This document shows, one piece after another, positions 1-15,900 of a DNA stretch of 64,000 nt. Source of the stretch: Fallopia convolvulus (lineage: Eukaryota; Streptophyta; Magnoliopsida; Caryophyllales; Polygonaceae). Position 1 is the first letter of the stretch. Each line of letters starts with the position of its first letter. Under the pieces are notes generated by a model. That model was not told the origin of the DNA, searched no databases, and saw only the letters and a program-made list of their open reading frames with translations. Position numbers and translations under genes: made by a program. Location: positions 38,779,106 through 38,843,105 of the forward strand of contig OZ024720.1 of NCBI GenBank assembly GCA_964016875.1, written 5' to 3'.

Positions 1-3000
1 TTATTGGCTTCATACTATCCTCATTATTTATGCTTATGCCTAGATGTCATTTAAGTTCACTTGTTTTTTCTTCTTTTGCCTTTAAAATGATTATTGGCTT
101 CATACTTTCCTCGTTCTTTATGCTTATGCCTAGATATCTTCAAGCTTCACTTGTTTTTTCTCCTTTTGCCTTTAACATGACTTGTGATCTAACAATGAAC
201 AGCAAGTGTTCAATGAAATGTCCATGTAAATGTCACTCCTAAATGTGGCATTCCGTTTCTATGTTCGAATTTATGCTTTTATTCGATCGGTCTTGATTTT
301 TGAGTGCAGAATGTGCTTATTAGCTTGATACTATCCTCATTCTTTATGCTTATGCCTAGATGTCTTCAAAGTTCACTTGTTTTTTGTCCTTTAAAATGAC
401 TTGTGATCTAACATTGCATGACAAGTGTTCAATGAAATCTCCAAGTAAATGTCACTCCTAAATGTGGCATTCGGTTTCTAGGTTTATGCTTTTATTCGAT
501 CGGTCTTGATTTTATAGTGCAGAATGTGCTTATTGCCTTGATATTATCCTCATTCTTTATGCGTATGCCTAGATGTCTTTAAGTTTCACTTGTTTTTTCT
601 CCTTTCTCCTTCAAAACGACTTTTGATCTAACAATGCACACCAAGTGTTCGATGAAATATCCATGTATATGTCACTCCTAAATGTAGCATTCGGTTTCTA
701 TGATCGAATTTATGCTTTTATTCGATCGGTGTTGATTTTATAGTGCAGAATGTGCTTATTGGCTTGATACTATCCTCATTCTTTATGGTTATGCCTAGAT
801 GTCTTCAAAGTTCACTTGTTTCTTCTCCTTTAACTTTAAAATGACTTGTGATCTTACTTTGCGCGCCAAGTGTTTGATGAAATGTCCATGCAAATCTCAC
901 TCATAAATGTGGCATTCCGTTTCGAGGATTGAATTTATGCTTTTATTCAATTGTCCTTGATTTTGAAGTGTAGTATATGCTTATTTGCTTGATACTATCT
1001 TCATTCTTGATGCTTATGCCTAGATGTTTTTAAAGTTCACTTGTTTTTTACCATTCCGCCTTTAAAATGACTTGTGATCTAACACTACACGCCAAGTGTT
1101 CGATGAAATGGCCATGTAAATGTCACTCCTAAATGTGGCATTCATTTTCTAGGTTCGAATTTATTCTATTATTCGATACGTCTTGATTTTGTAGTGCAGA
1201 ATGTGCTTTTTGGATTGATAATATCCTCATTATTTATGTTTATGCCTCGATGTCTTTAAAGTAGACTTGTTTTTTGTCCTTTTGCTTTTAAAATGACTTG
1301 TGATCTAACCTTGCACGCCAAGTGTTCGATGAAATATCCATGTAAATGTCACTCCTAAATGTAGGATTCGGTTTCTCGGTTCGAAGTTATACTTTTATTC
1401 GATCAGTCTTGGTTTTGTAGTGCCGAATGTGCTTATTGACTTGATACTATCTTCATTCTTTATGCTTATGCCTAGATGTCATTTAAGTTCACTTGTTTTT
1501 TCTTCTTTTGCCTTTAAAATGACTTGTGATCTAATATTGCACGCCAAGTGTTCGATGAAATGTCCATGTAAATGTCACTCCTAAATGTGGCATTCGGTTT
1601 CTAGGTTCGAATTTATGCTTTTATTCGATCGGTCTTGATTTCATAGTGCAGAATGTGCGTATTGGCTTGATACTATCCTCATTCTTTATTCTTATTTCTA
1701 GATGTCGTTAAAGTTCACTTGCTTTTGTCCTTTTGACTTTAAAATGACTTGTGATCTAACATTGCACGCCAAGTGTTCGATGAAATCTCCATGAAAATGT
1801 CACTCCCAAATGTGGCATTCGGTTTCTAGGTTTGAATTTATGCTTTTACTCGATCGGTCTTAATTTTCTAGTGTAGAATGTGGCTATTGGCTTGATATTA
1901 TCCTCATTCTTTATGCTTAAGCCTAGATGTCTTTAAAGTTCACTTGTTTTTTCTTCTTTTGCCTTTAAAATGACTTGTGATCTAACAATGCACTCCAAGT
2001 GTTCGATGAAATGTCCATGTAATTGTCACTCCTAAATGTGGCATTCAGTTTCTATGTTCGAATTTATGCATTTATTCGATCGGTCTTGATTTTATAGTGT
2101 CGAATGTTCTTATTGGCTTGATACTATCCTCATTCTTAATGCTTATGCCTAGATGTCTTCAAAGTTCACTTGTTTTTTCTCTTTTTGCCTTTAAAATGAC
2201 TTGTTATGCAACAATGCACGCTAAGTGTTCGATGAAATGTCCATGTAAATGTCACTCCTCAATGTGGCATTCGGTTTCTATGTTCGAATTTATGCTTTTA
2301 TTCGATCGGTCTTGATTTTGTAGTGCAGTATGTGCTTATTGGCTTGATACTATCCTAATTCTTTATGCTTATGCCTAGATGTCTTTAAAGTTCACTTGTT
2401 TTTTCTCTTTTTGCCTTTAAAATGACTTGTCATCTAACAATGTACACCAAGTGTTCGATGAAATGTCCATGTAAATGTCACTCCTAAATGTGGCATTCGG
2501 TTTCTAGGTTCGAATTATGCTTTATTCAATCGGTCTTGATTTTGTAGTGCAGAATGTGCTTATTGGCTTGATACTATCCTAATTCTTTATGCATATGCCT
2601 AGATGTCTTAAAAGTTCACTTGTTTTTTCTCCTTTTGCCTTTAAAATGACTTGTGATCTAACCTTGCACGGAAAGTGTTCGTTGAAATGTCCATTTAAAT
2701 GTCACTCCTAAATGTGGCATTCAGTTTCTAGGTTTGAATTTATGCTTTTATTCGATCGGTCCTGATTTTATAGTGTAGAATGTGCCTATTGGATTGATAC
2801 TATCTTTATTCTTTATGCTTATGCCTAGATGTCTTTAAAGTTCACTTGTTTTTTCTCCTTTTGCCTTTAAAATGACTTGTGATCTAACATTGCACGCCAA
2901 GTGTTCAATGAAATGTCCATGTAAATGTCACTCCTAAATGAGGCATTCGGTTTCTAGGTTCGAATTTATGCTTTTATTCGACCGTTCTTTATTTTGTAGT

Positions 3001-3420
3001 ACAGAATGTGCTTATTGACCTGATACTATTCTCATTCTTTATGCTTATGACTAGATATCTTTAAAGTTCACTTTCTTTTCTCCTTTTGCTTTTAACATGA
3101 CTTATGATCTAACATTGTACACCAAGTGTTCGATTAAATGTCCATGTAAATGTCACTCCTAAATGTGGCATTTGGTTTCTTGGTTCGAATTTATGCTTTT
3201 ATTCGATCGGTCTTTATTTTATAGTGCAGAATGTGCTTATTGGCTTGATACTATCCTCATTCTTTATGCCTATTCCTAGATGTCTTTAAAGTTCACTTGC
3301 TTTTATCCTTTTGCCTTTAAAATGACTTGTGATCTAACATTGCACGCCAAGTGTTCGACGAAATGTCCATGTAAATGTCACTCCTAAATATGGCATTCGG
3401 TTTCTAGGTTCGAATTTATG

Positions 3421-6400
3421 CTTTTATTCCATCGGTCTTGATTTTATAGTGCAGAATCTGCTTATCGGCTTGATATTATCCTCATTCTTTATGCTTATGC
3501 CTAGATGTCATTAAAGTTCACTTGTTTTTTGTCCTTTTACCTTTAAAATGATTTGTGATCTGACATTGCACGACAAGTATTCGATGAAATGTCCAAGTAA
3601 ATGTCACTCATAAATGTGGCATTCGGTTTTTAGGTTTGAATTTATGCTTTTATTCGATCGGTGCTGATTTTATAGTGCAGAATGTGCTTATTGGCTTGAT
3701 ACTATCCTCATTCTTTATGCTTATGCCTAGATGTCTTTAAAGTTCACTTGCTTTTATACTTTTTCCTTTAAAATGAGTTGTGATTTAATATTGCACGCAA
3801 GTGTTCGAAGAAATTTCCATGTAAATATCACTCCTAAATGTGGCATTCGGTTTCTAAGTTCGAATTTATTCTATTATTCGATACGTCTTGATTTTGTAGT
3901 GCAGAATGTGCTTTTTGGATTGATACTATCCTCATTATTTATGTTTATGCCTGGATGTCTTTAAAGTACACTTGGATTTTGTCCTTTTGCTTTTAAAATG
4001 ACTTGTGATCTAACCTTGCACGCCAAGTGTTCGATGAAATGTCCATATAAATGTCACTCCTAAATGTAGCATTCGGTTTCTCGGTTCGAATTTATACTTT
4101 TATTCGATCAGTCTTGGTTTTGTAGTGCTGAATGTGCTTTTTGACTTGATACTATCTTCATTCTGTATGGTTATGCCTAGATGTCATTTAAGTTCACTTG
4201 TTTTTTCTTCTTTTGACTTTAAAATGACTTGTGATCTGACTTTGTGTGCCAAGTGTTTGATGAAATGTCCATGCAAATATATCACTCATAAATGTGGCAT
4301 TCAGTTTCTAGGTTTGATTTTATGCTTTTATTCGATCGGTCATGATTTGGTAGTGTAGAGTGTGGTTATTGGCTTGATATTATCCTCATTCTTTATAGTT
4401 ATGCCTAGATGTCTTCAAAGTTCACTTGATTTTTGTCCTTTTGCCTTTAAAATGAGTTGTGATTTAACATTGCACGCCAAGTGTTCGACGAAATGTCCAT
4501 GTATATATCACCGTGAAAAGTGGCATTCGGTTTCTAAGTTCGAATTTTTGATTTTATTCGTTCGGTCTTGATTTTGTAGTGTCGAATGTGCTTATTGCCT
4601 TCATACTATCCTCATTCTTTATGTTTATGCCTAGATGTCTTTCAAGTTCACTTGTTTTTTTTTTCCTTTTTCCTTTAAAATTACTTGTGATCTAACATTG
4701 CACGACAAGTGTTCAACGAAATCTCCAAGTAAATGTCTTTCCTAAATGTGGCATTCGGTTTCTAGGTTTGAATTTTTGCTTTTATTCGATCGATCTTGAT
4801 TTTGTAGTGCAGAATGTGCTTATTGGCTTGATACTATCCAAATTCTATATGCTTATGCCTAGATGTCTTTAAAGTTCACTTGTTTTTTCTCCTTTTGCCT
4901 TTAAAATGACTTCTGATCTAACATCGCACGCTAAGTGTTCGATGAAATGTACATATAAATGTCACTCCTAAATGTGGCATTCGGTTTCTATGTTCGAATT
5001 TATGCTTTTATTCGATCGGTCTTGATTTTATAGTGCAAAATGTGCTTATTAGCTTGATACTATACTCATTATTTATGCTTATGCCTAGATGTCTTCAAAG
5101 TTCACTTGTTTTTTGTCCTTTAAAACGACTTGTGATCTAACATTGCATGACAAGTGTTCAATGAAATCTCCAAGTAAATATCACTCCTAAATGTGGCATT
5201 CGGTTTCTAGGTTTATGCTTTTATTCGATCGGTCTTGATTTTATAGTGCAGAATGTGCTTATTGGCTTGATACTATCCTCATTCTTTATGCGTATGCCTA
5301 GATGTCTTCAAAGTTCACTTGTTTTTTGTCATTTTTCCTTTAAAATTACTTGTGATCATTGCACGACAAGTGTTCAACGAAATCTCCAAGTAAATGTCTT
5401 TCCTAAATGTGGTATTCGGTTTCTAGGTTCGAATTTTTGCTTTTATTCGATCGGTCTTGATTTTGTAGTGTCGAATGTGCTTATTGCCTTCATACTATCC
5501 TCATTCTTTATGCTTATGCCTAGATGTCTTTCAAGTTCACTTGTTTTTTTTTCCTTTTTCCTTTAAAATTACTTGTGATCTAACATTGCACGACAAGTGT
5601 TCAACGAAATCTCCAAGTAAATGTCTTTCCTAAATGTGGTATTCGGTTTCTAGGTTCGAATTTTTGCTTTTATTCGATCGGTCTTGATTTGGTAGTGCAA
5701 GATGTGCTTATTGGCTTGATACTATCCTAATTCTATATGCTTATGCATAGATGTCCTTAAAGTTCACTTATTTTTTCTCCTTTTGCCTTTAAAATGACTT
5801 TTGATCTAGCATTGCACGACAAGTGTTCGATGAAATGTCCAAGTAAATGTCACTCCTAAATGTGGCATTCGGTTTCTAGGTTCGAATTTATGCTTTTATT
5901 CGATCGGTCTTGATTTTGTAGTGTAGAATGTGATTATTGGCTTCATACTTTCCTCATTCTTTATGCTTATGCCTAGATATCTTCAAGCTTCACTTGTTTT
6001 TTCTCCTTTTGCCTTTAACATGACTTGTGATCTAACAATGAACACCAAGTGTTCAATGAAATGTCCATGTAAATGTCACTCCTAAATGTGGCATTCCGTT
6101 TCTATGTTCGAATTTATGCTTTTATTCGATCGGTCCTGATTTTAGAGTGCAGAATGTGCTTATTAGCTTGATACTATCCTCATTCTTTATGCTTATGCCT
6201 AGATGTCTTCAAAGTTCACTTGTTTTTTGTCCTTTAAAATGACTTGTGATCTAACATTGCATGACAAGTGTTCAATGAAATCTCCAAGTAAATGTCACTC
6301 CTAAATGTGGCATTTGGTTTCTAGGTTTATGCTTTTATTCGATCGGTCTTGATTTTATAGTGCAGAATGTGCTTATTGGCTTGATACTATCCTCATTCTT

Positions 6401-9400
6401 TATGCGTATGCCTAGATGTCTTCAAAGTTCACTTGTTTTTTGTCCTTTTTTCTTTAAAATGACTTGTGATCTAACATTGCATGACAATTGTTCAATGAAA
6501 TCTCCAAGTAAATGTCACTCCTGAATGTGGCATTCGGTTTCTAGGTTTATGCTTTTATTCGATCGGTCTTGATTTTATAGTGTAGAATGTGCTTATTGGC
6601 TTGATACTATCCTCATTCTTTATGTGTATGCCTAGATGTCTTTAAGTTTCACTTGTTTTTTCTACTTTTGCCTTTAAAATGACTTGTGATCTAACAATTT
6701 ACACCAAGTGTTCGATGAAATATCCATGTATATGTCACTCCTAAATGTAGCATTCGGTTTCTATGATCGAATTTATACTTTTATTCGATCGATCTTGATT
6801 TTATAGTGAAGAATGTGCTTATTGGCTTGATACTATCCTCATTCTTTATGCTTATGCCTAGATGTCTTCAAGGTTCACTTGTTTTTTCTCCTTTAACTTT
6901 AAAATGACTAGTGATCTTACTTTGCGAGCCAAGTGTTTGATGAAATTTTCATGCGAATCTCACTCATAAATGTGGCATTCGGTTTCTAGGATTGAATTTA
7001 TGCTTTTATTCAATCGTCCTTGATTTTGAAATGTAGAATATGGTTATTTTCTTGATACTATGTTCATTCTTGATGCTTATGCCTAGATGTTTTTAAAGTT
7101 CACTTGTTTTTTACCCTTCCGCCTTTAAAATAACTTGTGATCTAACACTACACGCCAAGTGTTCGATGAAATGGCCATGTAAATGTCACTCCTAAATGTG
7201 GCATTCATTTTGTAGGTTCGAATTTATTCTATTATTCGATACGTCTTGATTTTGTAGTGCAAAATGTGCTTTTTGGATTGATACTATCCTCATTATTTAT
7301 GTTTATGCCTCGATGTCTTTAAAGTACACTTGTTTTTTGTCCTTTTGCTTTTAAAATGACTTGTGGTCTAACCTTGCACGCCAAGTGTTCGATGAAATGT
7401 CCATGTAAATGTCACTCCTAAATGTAGCATTCGGTTTCTCGGTTCGAATTTATACATTTATTCGATCAGTCTTGGTTTTGTAGTGCCGAATGTGCTTATT
7501 GACTTGATACTATCTTCATTCTTTATTCTTATGCCTAGATGTCATTTAAGTTCACTTGTTTTTTCTTCTTTTGACTTTAAAATGACTTGTGATCTGACTT
7601 TGCGCGCCAAGTGTTTGATGAAATGTCCATGCTTATATCACTCATAAATGTGGCATTCAAGTTCTAGGTTTGATTTTATGCTTTTATTCGAACGGTCGTG
7701 ATTTGGTAGTGTAGAGTGTGGTTATTGGCTTGATATTATCCTCATTCTTTATAGTTATGCCTAGATGTCTTTAAAGTTCACTTGTTTTTTGTCCTTTTGC
7801 CTTTAAAATGAGTTGTGATTTAACATTGCACGCCAAATGTTCGACGAAATGTCCATGTAAATATCACCATTAAAAGTGGCATTCGGTTTCTAAGTTCGAA
7901 TTTATGATTTTATTGGATCGGTCTTGATTTTGTAGTGTTGAATGTGCTTATAGGCTGCATACTATCCTCATTTTTTATGCTTATGCCTGGATGTCTTTAA
8001 AGTTCACTTGTTTTTTTTTCGTTTTCCTTTAAAATTACTTGTGATCTAACATTGCACGACAAGTGTTCAACGAAATCTCCAAGTAAATGTTTTTCCTAAA
8101 TGTGGTATTCGGTTTCTAGGTTCGAATTTTTGCTTTTATTCGATCGGTCTTGATTTTGTAGTGCAGGATGTGCTTATTGGCTTGATACTATCCTAATTCT
8201 ATATGCTTATGCCTAGATGTCCTTAAAGTTCACTTGTTTTTTCTCCTTTTGCCTTTAAAATGACTTCTGATCTAACATCGCACGCCAAGTGTTCGATGAA
8301 ATGTCCATGTAAATGTTACTCCTAAATGTGGCATTCGTTTTCTAGGATTGAATTTATGCTTTTATTCGATCAGTCTTGATTTTATAGTGCAGAATGTGCT
8401 TATTGGCTTGATACCATCGTCATTCTTTATGCTTATGCCTAGATGTCTTGAATGTTCACTTGTTTTTTGTCCTTTTGCCTTTAAAATGACTTGTGATCTA
8501 GCATTGCACGACAAGTGTTCGATGAAATGCCCAAGTAAATGTCACTCCTAAATGTGGCATTCGGTTTCTAGGTTCGAATTTATGCTTTTATTCGATCGGT
8601 CTTGATTTTGTAGTGTAGAATGTGATTATTGGCTTGCTACTTTCCTCATTCTTTATGCTTATGCCTAGATATCTTCAAGCTTCACTTGTTTTTTCTCCTT
8701 TTGCCTTTAACATGACTTGTGATCTAACAATGAACACCAAGTGTTCGATGAAATGTCCATGTAAATGTCACTCCTAAATGTGGCATTCAGTTTCTATGTT
8801 CGAATTTATGCTTTTATTCGATCGGTCTTGATTTTAGAGTGTAGAATGTGCTTATTAGCTTGATACTATCCTCATTCTTTATGCTTATGCCTAGATGTCT
8901 TCAAAGTTCACTTGTTTTTTGTCCTTTTTCCTTTAAAATGACTTGTGATCTAACATTGCATGACAAGTGTTCAATGAAATCTCCAAGTAAATGTCACTCC
9001 TAAATGTGGCATTCGGTTTCTAGGTTTATGCTTTTATTCGATCGGTCTTGATTTTATAGTGCAGAATGTGCTTATTGGCTTGATACTATCCTCATTCTTT
9101 ATGTGTATGCCTAGATGTCTTTAAGTTTCACTTGTTTTTTCTCCTTTCTCCTTCAAAACGACTTTTGATCTAACAATGCACACCAAGTGTTCGATGAAAT
9201 ATCCATGTATATGTCACTCCTAAATGTAGCATTCGGTTTCTATGATCGAATTTATGCTTTTATTCGATCGGTGTTGATTTTATAGTGCAGAATGTGCTTA
9301 TCGGCTTGATACTATCCTCATTCTTTATGGTTATGCCTAGATGTCTTCAAAGTTCACTTGTTTTTTCTCCTTTAACTTTAAAATGGCTTGTGGTCTTACT

Positions 9401-9933
9401 TTGCGCGCCAAGTGTTTGATGAAATGTCCATGCAAATCTCACTCATAAATGTGGCATTCGGTTTCGAGGATTGAATTTATGCTTTTATTCAATTGTCCTT
9501 GATTTTTAAGTGTAGTATATGGTAATTTGCTTGATACTATCTTCATTCTTGATTCTTATGCCTAGATGTTTTTAAAGTTCACTTGTTTTTTACCATTCCG
9601 CCTTTAAAATGACTTGTGATCTAACACTTCACGCCAAGTGTTCGATGAAATGGCCATGTAAATGTCACTCCTAAATGTGGCATTCATTTTCTAGGTTCGA
9701 ATTTATTCTATTATTCGATACGTCTTGATTTTGTAGTGCAGAATGTGCTTTTTGGATTGATAATATCTTTATTATTTATGTTTATGCCTCAATGTCTTTA
9801 AAGTAGACTTGTTTTTTGTCCTTTTGCTTTTAAAATGACTTGTGATCTAACCTTGCACGCCAAGTGTTCGATGAAATGTCCATGTAAATGTCACTTCTAA
9901 ATGTAGCATTCGGTTTCTAGGTTCGAATTTATG
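3421..9933 (+). repeat. Higher-order satellite module, copy 1 (~6.5 kb)
   Basis: This is a multi-monomer module (about 29 monomers) that recurs downstream. Matches at an offset of 6513 bp run from 3421 (-> 9934) through 3731 (-> 10244) and 4125 (-> 10638) to about 4572. After that the offset changes to 5624 bp (5461 -> 11085), so copy 2 lacks about 889 bp (four monomers) relative to copy 1. Later matches have offset 6306 (8346 -> 14651). Module boundaries are arbitrary because the array is cyclic. The start of the window (about 1-1380) matches 8543-9922 at offset 8542, so an earlier copy is also partly present. Confidence 0.88.
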
Positions 9934-12900
9934 CTTTTATTCCATCGGTCTTGATTTTATAGTGCAGAATCTGCTTATCGGCTTGATATTATCCTCATTC
10001 TTTATGCTTATGCCTAGATGTCATTAAAGTTCACTTGTTTTTTGTCCTTTTACCTTTAAAATGATTTGTGATCTGACATTGCACGACAAGTATTCGATGA
10101 AATGTCCAAGTAAATGTCACTCATAAATGTGACATTCGGTTTTTAGGTTTGAATTTATGCTTTTTTTCGATCGGTGCTGATTTTATAGTGCAGAATGTGC
10201 TTATTGGCTTGATACTATCCTCATTCTTTATGCTTATGCCTAGATGTCTTTAAAGTTCACTTGCTTTTATACTTTTTCCTTTAAAATGAGTTGTGATTTA
10301 ATATTGCACGCAAGTGTTCGAAGAAATTTCCATGTAAATATCACTCCTAAATGTGGCATTCGGTTTCTAAGTTCGAATTTATTCTATTATTCGATACGTC
10401 TTGATTTTGTAGTGCAGAATGTGCTTTTTGGATTGATACTATCCTCATTATTTATGTTTATGCCTGGATGTCTTTAAAGTACACTTGGATTTTGTCCTTT
10501 TGCTTTTAAAATGACTTGTGATCTAACCTTGCAAGCCAAGTGTTCGATGAAATGTCCATATAAATGTCACTCCTAAATGTAGCATTCGGTTTCTCGGTTC
10601 GAATTTATACTTTTATTCGATCAGTCTTGGTTTTGTAGTGCTGAATGTGCTTTTTGACTTGATACTATCTTCATTCTGTATGGTTATGCCTAGATGTCAT
10701 TTAAGTTCACTTGTTTTTTCTTCTTTTGACTTTAAAATGACTTGTGATCTGACTTTGTGTGCCAAGTGTTTGATGAAATGTCCATGCAAATATATCACTC
10801 ATAAATGTGGCATTCAGTTTCTAGGTTTGATTTTATGCTTTTATTCGATCGGTCATGATTTGGTAGTGTAGAGTGTGGTTATTGGCTTGATATTATCCTC
10901 ATTCTTTATAGTTATGCCTAGATGTCTTCAAAGTTCACTTGATTTTTGTCCTTTTGCCTTTAAAATGAGTTGTGATTTAACATTGCACGCCAAGTGTTCG
11001 ACGAAATGTCCATATATATATCACCGTGAAAAGTGGCATTCGGTTTCTAAGTTCGAATTTTTGATTTTATTCGATCGGTCTTGATTTTGTAGTGTCGAAT
11101 GTGCTTATTGCCTTCATACTATCCTCATTCTTTATGCTTATGCCTAGATGTCTTTCAAGTTCACTTGTTTTTTTTTCCTTTTTCCTTTAAAATTACTTGT
11201 GATCTAACATTGCACGACAAGTGTTCAACGAAATCTCCAAGTAAATGTCTTTCCTAAATGTGGTATTCGGTTTCTAGGTTCGAATTTTTGCTTTTATTCG
11301 ATCGGTCTTGATTTGGTAGTGCAAGATGTGCTTATTGGCTTGATACTATCCTAATTCTATATGCTTATGCATAGATGTCCTTAAAGTTCACTTATTTTTT
11401 CTCCTTTTGCCTTTAAAATGACTTTTGATCTAGCATTGCACGACAAGTGTTCGATGAAATGTCCAAGTAAATGTCACTCCTAAATGTGGCATTCGGTTTC
11501 TAGGTTCGAATTTATGCTTTTATTCGATCGGTCTTGATTTTGTAGTGTAGAATGTGATTATTGGCTTCATACTTTCCTCATTCTTTATGCTTATGCCTAG
11601 ATATCTTCAAGCTTCACTTGTTTTTTCTCCTTTTGCCTTTAACATGACTTGTGATCTAACAATGAACACCAAGTGTTCAATGAAATGTCCATGTAAATGT
11701 CACTCCTAAATGTGGCATTCCGTTTCTATGTTCGAATTTATGCTTTTATTCGATCGGTCCTGATTTTAGAGTGCAGAATGTGCTTATTAGCTTGATACTA
11801 TCCTCATTCTTTATGCTTATGCCTAGATGTCTTCAAAGTTCACTTGTTTTTTGTCCTTTAAAATGACTTGTGATCTAACATTGCATGACAAGTGTTCAAT
11901 GAAATCTCCAAGTAAATGTCACTCCTAAATGTGGCATTTGGTTTCTAGGTTTATGCTTTTATTCGATCGGTCTTGATTTTATAGTGCAGAATGTGCTTAT
12001 TGGCTTGATACTATCCTCATTCTTTATGCGTATGCCTAGATGTCTTCAAAGTTCACTTGTTTTTTGTCCTTTTTTCTTTAAAATGACTTGTGATCTAACA
12101 TTGCATGACAATTGTTCAATGAAATCTCCAAGTAAATGTCACTCCTGAATGTGGCATTCGGTTTCTAGGTTTATGCTTTTATTCGATCGGTCTTGATTTT
12201 ATAGTGTAGAATGTGCTTATTGGCTTGATACTATCCTCATTCTTTATGTGTATGCCTAGATGTCTTTAAGTTTCACTTGTTTTTTCTACTTTTGCCTTTA
12301 AAATGACTTGTGATCTAACAATGCACACCAAGTGTTCGATGAAATATCCATGTATATGTCACTCCTAAATGTAGCATTCGGTTTCTATGATCGAATTTAT
12401 ACTTTTATTCGATCGATCTTGATTTTATAGTGAAGAATGTGCTTATTGGCTTGATACTATCCTCATTCTTTATGCTTATGCCTAGATGTGTTCAAGGTTC
12501 ACTTGTTTTTTCTCCTTTAACTTTAAAATGACTAGTGATCTTACTTTGCGAGCCAAGTGTTTGATGAAATTTTCATGCGAATCTCACTCATAAATGTGGC
12601 ATTCGGTTTCTAGGATTGAATTTATGCTTTTATTCAATTGTCCTTGATTTTGAAATGTAGAATATGGTTATTTTCTTGATACTATGTTCATTCTTGATGC
12701 TTATGTCTAGATGTTTTTAAAGTTCACTTGTTTTTTACCCTTCCGCCTTTAAAATGACTTGTGATCTAACACTACACGCCAAGTGTTCGATGAAATGGCC
12801 ATGTAAATGTCACTCCTAAATGTGGCATTCATTTTGTAGGTTCGAATTTATTCTATTATTCGATACGTCTTGATTTTGTAGTGCAAAATGTGCTTTTTGG

Positions 12901-15900
12901 ATTGATATTATCCTCATTATTTATGTTTATGCCTCGATGTCTTTAAAGTACACTTGTTTTTTGTCCTTTTGCTTTTAAAATGACTTGTGATCTAACCTTG
13001 CACGCCAAGTGTTCGATGAAATGTCCATGTAAATGTCACTCCTAAATGTAGCATTCGGTTTCTCGGTTCGAATTTATACATTTATTCGATCAGTCTTGGT
13101 TTTGTAGTGCCGAATGTGCTTATTGACTTGATACTATCTTCATTCTTTATTCTTATGCCTAGATGTCATTTAAGTTCACTTGTTTTTTCTTCTTTTGACT
13201 TTAAAATGACTTGTGATCTGACTTTGTGTGCCAAGTGTTTGATGAAATGTCCATGCAAATATCACTCATAAATGTGGCATTCAAGTTCTAGGTTTGATTT
13301 TATGCTTTTATTCGAACGGTCGTGATTTGGTAGTGTAGAGTGTGGTTATTGGCTTGATACTATCCTCATTCTTTATAGTTATGCCTAGATGTCTTTAAAG
13401 TTCACTTGTTTTTTGTCCTTTTGCCTTTAAAATGAGTTGTGATTTAACATTGCACGCCAAATGTTCGACGAAATGTCCATGTAAATATCACCATTAAAAG
13501 TGGCATTCGGTTTCTAAGTTCGAATTTATTCTATTATTCGATACGTCTTGATTTTGTAGTGCAGAATGTGCTTTTTGGATTGATACTATCCTCATTATTT
13601 ATGTTTATGCCTGGATGTCTTTAAAGTACACTTGGATTTTGTCCTTTTGCTTTTAAAATGACTTGTGATCTAACCTTGCAAGCCAAGTGTTCGATGAAAT
13701 GTCCATATAAATGTCACTCCTAAATGTAGCATTCGGTTTCTCGGTTCGAATTTATACTTTTATTCGATCAGTCTTGGTTTTGTAGTGCTGAATGTGCTTT
13801 TTGACTTGATACTATCTTCATTCTGTATGGTTATGCCTAGATGTCATTTAAGTTCACTTGTTTTTTCTTCTTTTGACTTTAAAATGACTTGTGATCTGAC
13901 TTTGCGCGCCAAGTGTTTGATGAAATGTCCATGCAAATATCACTCATAAATGTGGCATTCAAGTTCTAGGTTTGATTTTATGCTTTTATTCGAACGGTCG
14001 TGATTTGGTAGTGTAGAGTGTGGTTATTGGCTTGATATTATCCTCATTCTTTATAGTTATGCCTAGATGTCTTTAAAGTTCACTTGTTTTTTGTCCTTTT
14101 GCCTTTAAAATGAGTTGTGATTTAACATTGCACGCCAAATGTTCGACGAAATGTCCATGTAAATATCACCATTAAAAGTGGCATTCGGTTTCTAAGTTCG
14201 AATTTATGATTTTATTGGATCGGTCTTGATTTTGTAGTGTTGAATGTGCTTATAGGCTGCATACTATCCTCATTCTTTATGCTTATGCCTGGATGTCTTT
14301 AAAGTTCACTTGTTTTTTTTTTTTCGTTTTCCTTTAAAATTACTTGTGATCTAACATTGCACGACAAGTGTTCAACGAAATCTCCAAGTAAATAATTTTC
14401 CTAAATGTTGTATTCGGTTTCTAGGTTCGAATTTTTGCTTTTATTCGATCGGTCTTGATTTTGTAGTGCAGGATGTGCTTATTGGCTTGATACTATCCTA
14501 ATTCTATATGCTTATGCCTAGATGTCCTTAAAATTCACTTGTTTTTTCTCCTTTTGCCTTTAAAATGACTTCTGATCTAACATCGCACGCCAAGTGTTCG
14601 ATGAAATGTCCATGTAAATGTTACTCCTAAATGTGGCATTCGTTTTCTAGGATTGAATTTATGCTTTTATTCGATCAGTCTTGATTTTATAGTGCAGAAT
14701 GTGCTTATTGGCTTGATACCATCGTCATTCTTTATGCTTATGCCTAGATGTCTTGAATGTTCACTTGTTTTTTTGTCCTTTTGCCTTTAAAATGACTTGT
14801 GATCTAGCATTGCACGACAAGTGTTCGATGAAATGCCCAAGTAAATGTCACTCCTAAATGTGGCATTCGGTTTCTAGGTTCGAATTTATGCTTTTATTCG
14901 ATCGGTCTTGATTTTGTAGTGTAGAATGTGATTATTGGCTTGCTACTTTCCTCATTCTTTATGCTTATGCCTAGATATCTTCAAGCTTCACTTGTTTTTT
15001 CTCCTTTTGCCTTTAACATGACTTGTGATCTAACAATGAACACCAAGTGTTTGATGAAATGTCCATGTAAATGTCACTCCTAAATGTGGCATTCAGTTTC
15101 TATGTTCGAATTTATGCTTTTATTCGATCGGTCTTGATTTTAGAGTGTAGAATGTGCTTATTAGCTTGATACTATCCTCATTCTTTATGCTTATGCCTAG
15201 ATGTCTTCAAAGTTCACTTGTTTTTTGTCCTTTTTCCTTTAAAATGACTTGTGATCTAACATTGCATGACAAGTGTTCAATGAAATCTCCAAGTAAATGT
15301 CACTCCTAAATGTGGCATTCGGTTTCTAGGTTTATGCTTTTATTCGATCGGTCTTGATTTTATAGTGCAGAATGTGCTTATTGGCTTGATACTATCCTCA
15401 TTCTTTATGTGTATGCCTAGATGTCTTTAAGTTTCACTTGTTTTTTCTCCTTTCTCCTTCAAAACGACTTTTGATCTAACAATGCACACCAAGTGTTCGA
15501 TGAAATATCCATGTATATGTCACTCCTAAATGTAGCATTCGGTTTCTATGATCGAATTTATGCTTTTATTCGATCGGTGTTGATTTTATAGTGCAGAATA
15601 TGCTTATTGGCTTGATACTATCCTCATTCTTTATGGTTATGCCTAGATGTCTTCAAAGTTCACTTGTTTTTTCTCCTTTAACTTTAAAATGGCTTGTGAT
15701 CTTACTTTGCGCGCCAAGTGTTTGATGAAATGTCCATGCAAATCTCACTCATAAATGTGGCATTCCGTTTCGAGGATTGAATTTATGCTTTTATTCAATT
15801 GTCCTTGATTTTGAAGTGTAGTATATGGTTATTTGCTTGATACTATCTTCATTCTTGATGCTTATGCCTAGATGTTTTTAAAGTTAACTTGTTTTTTACC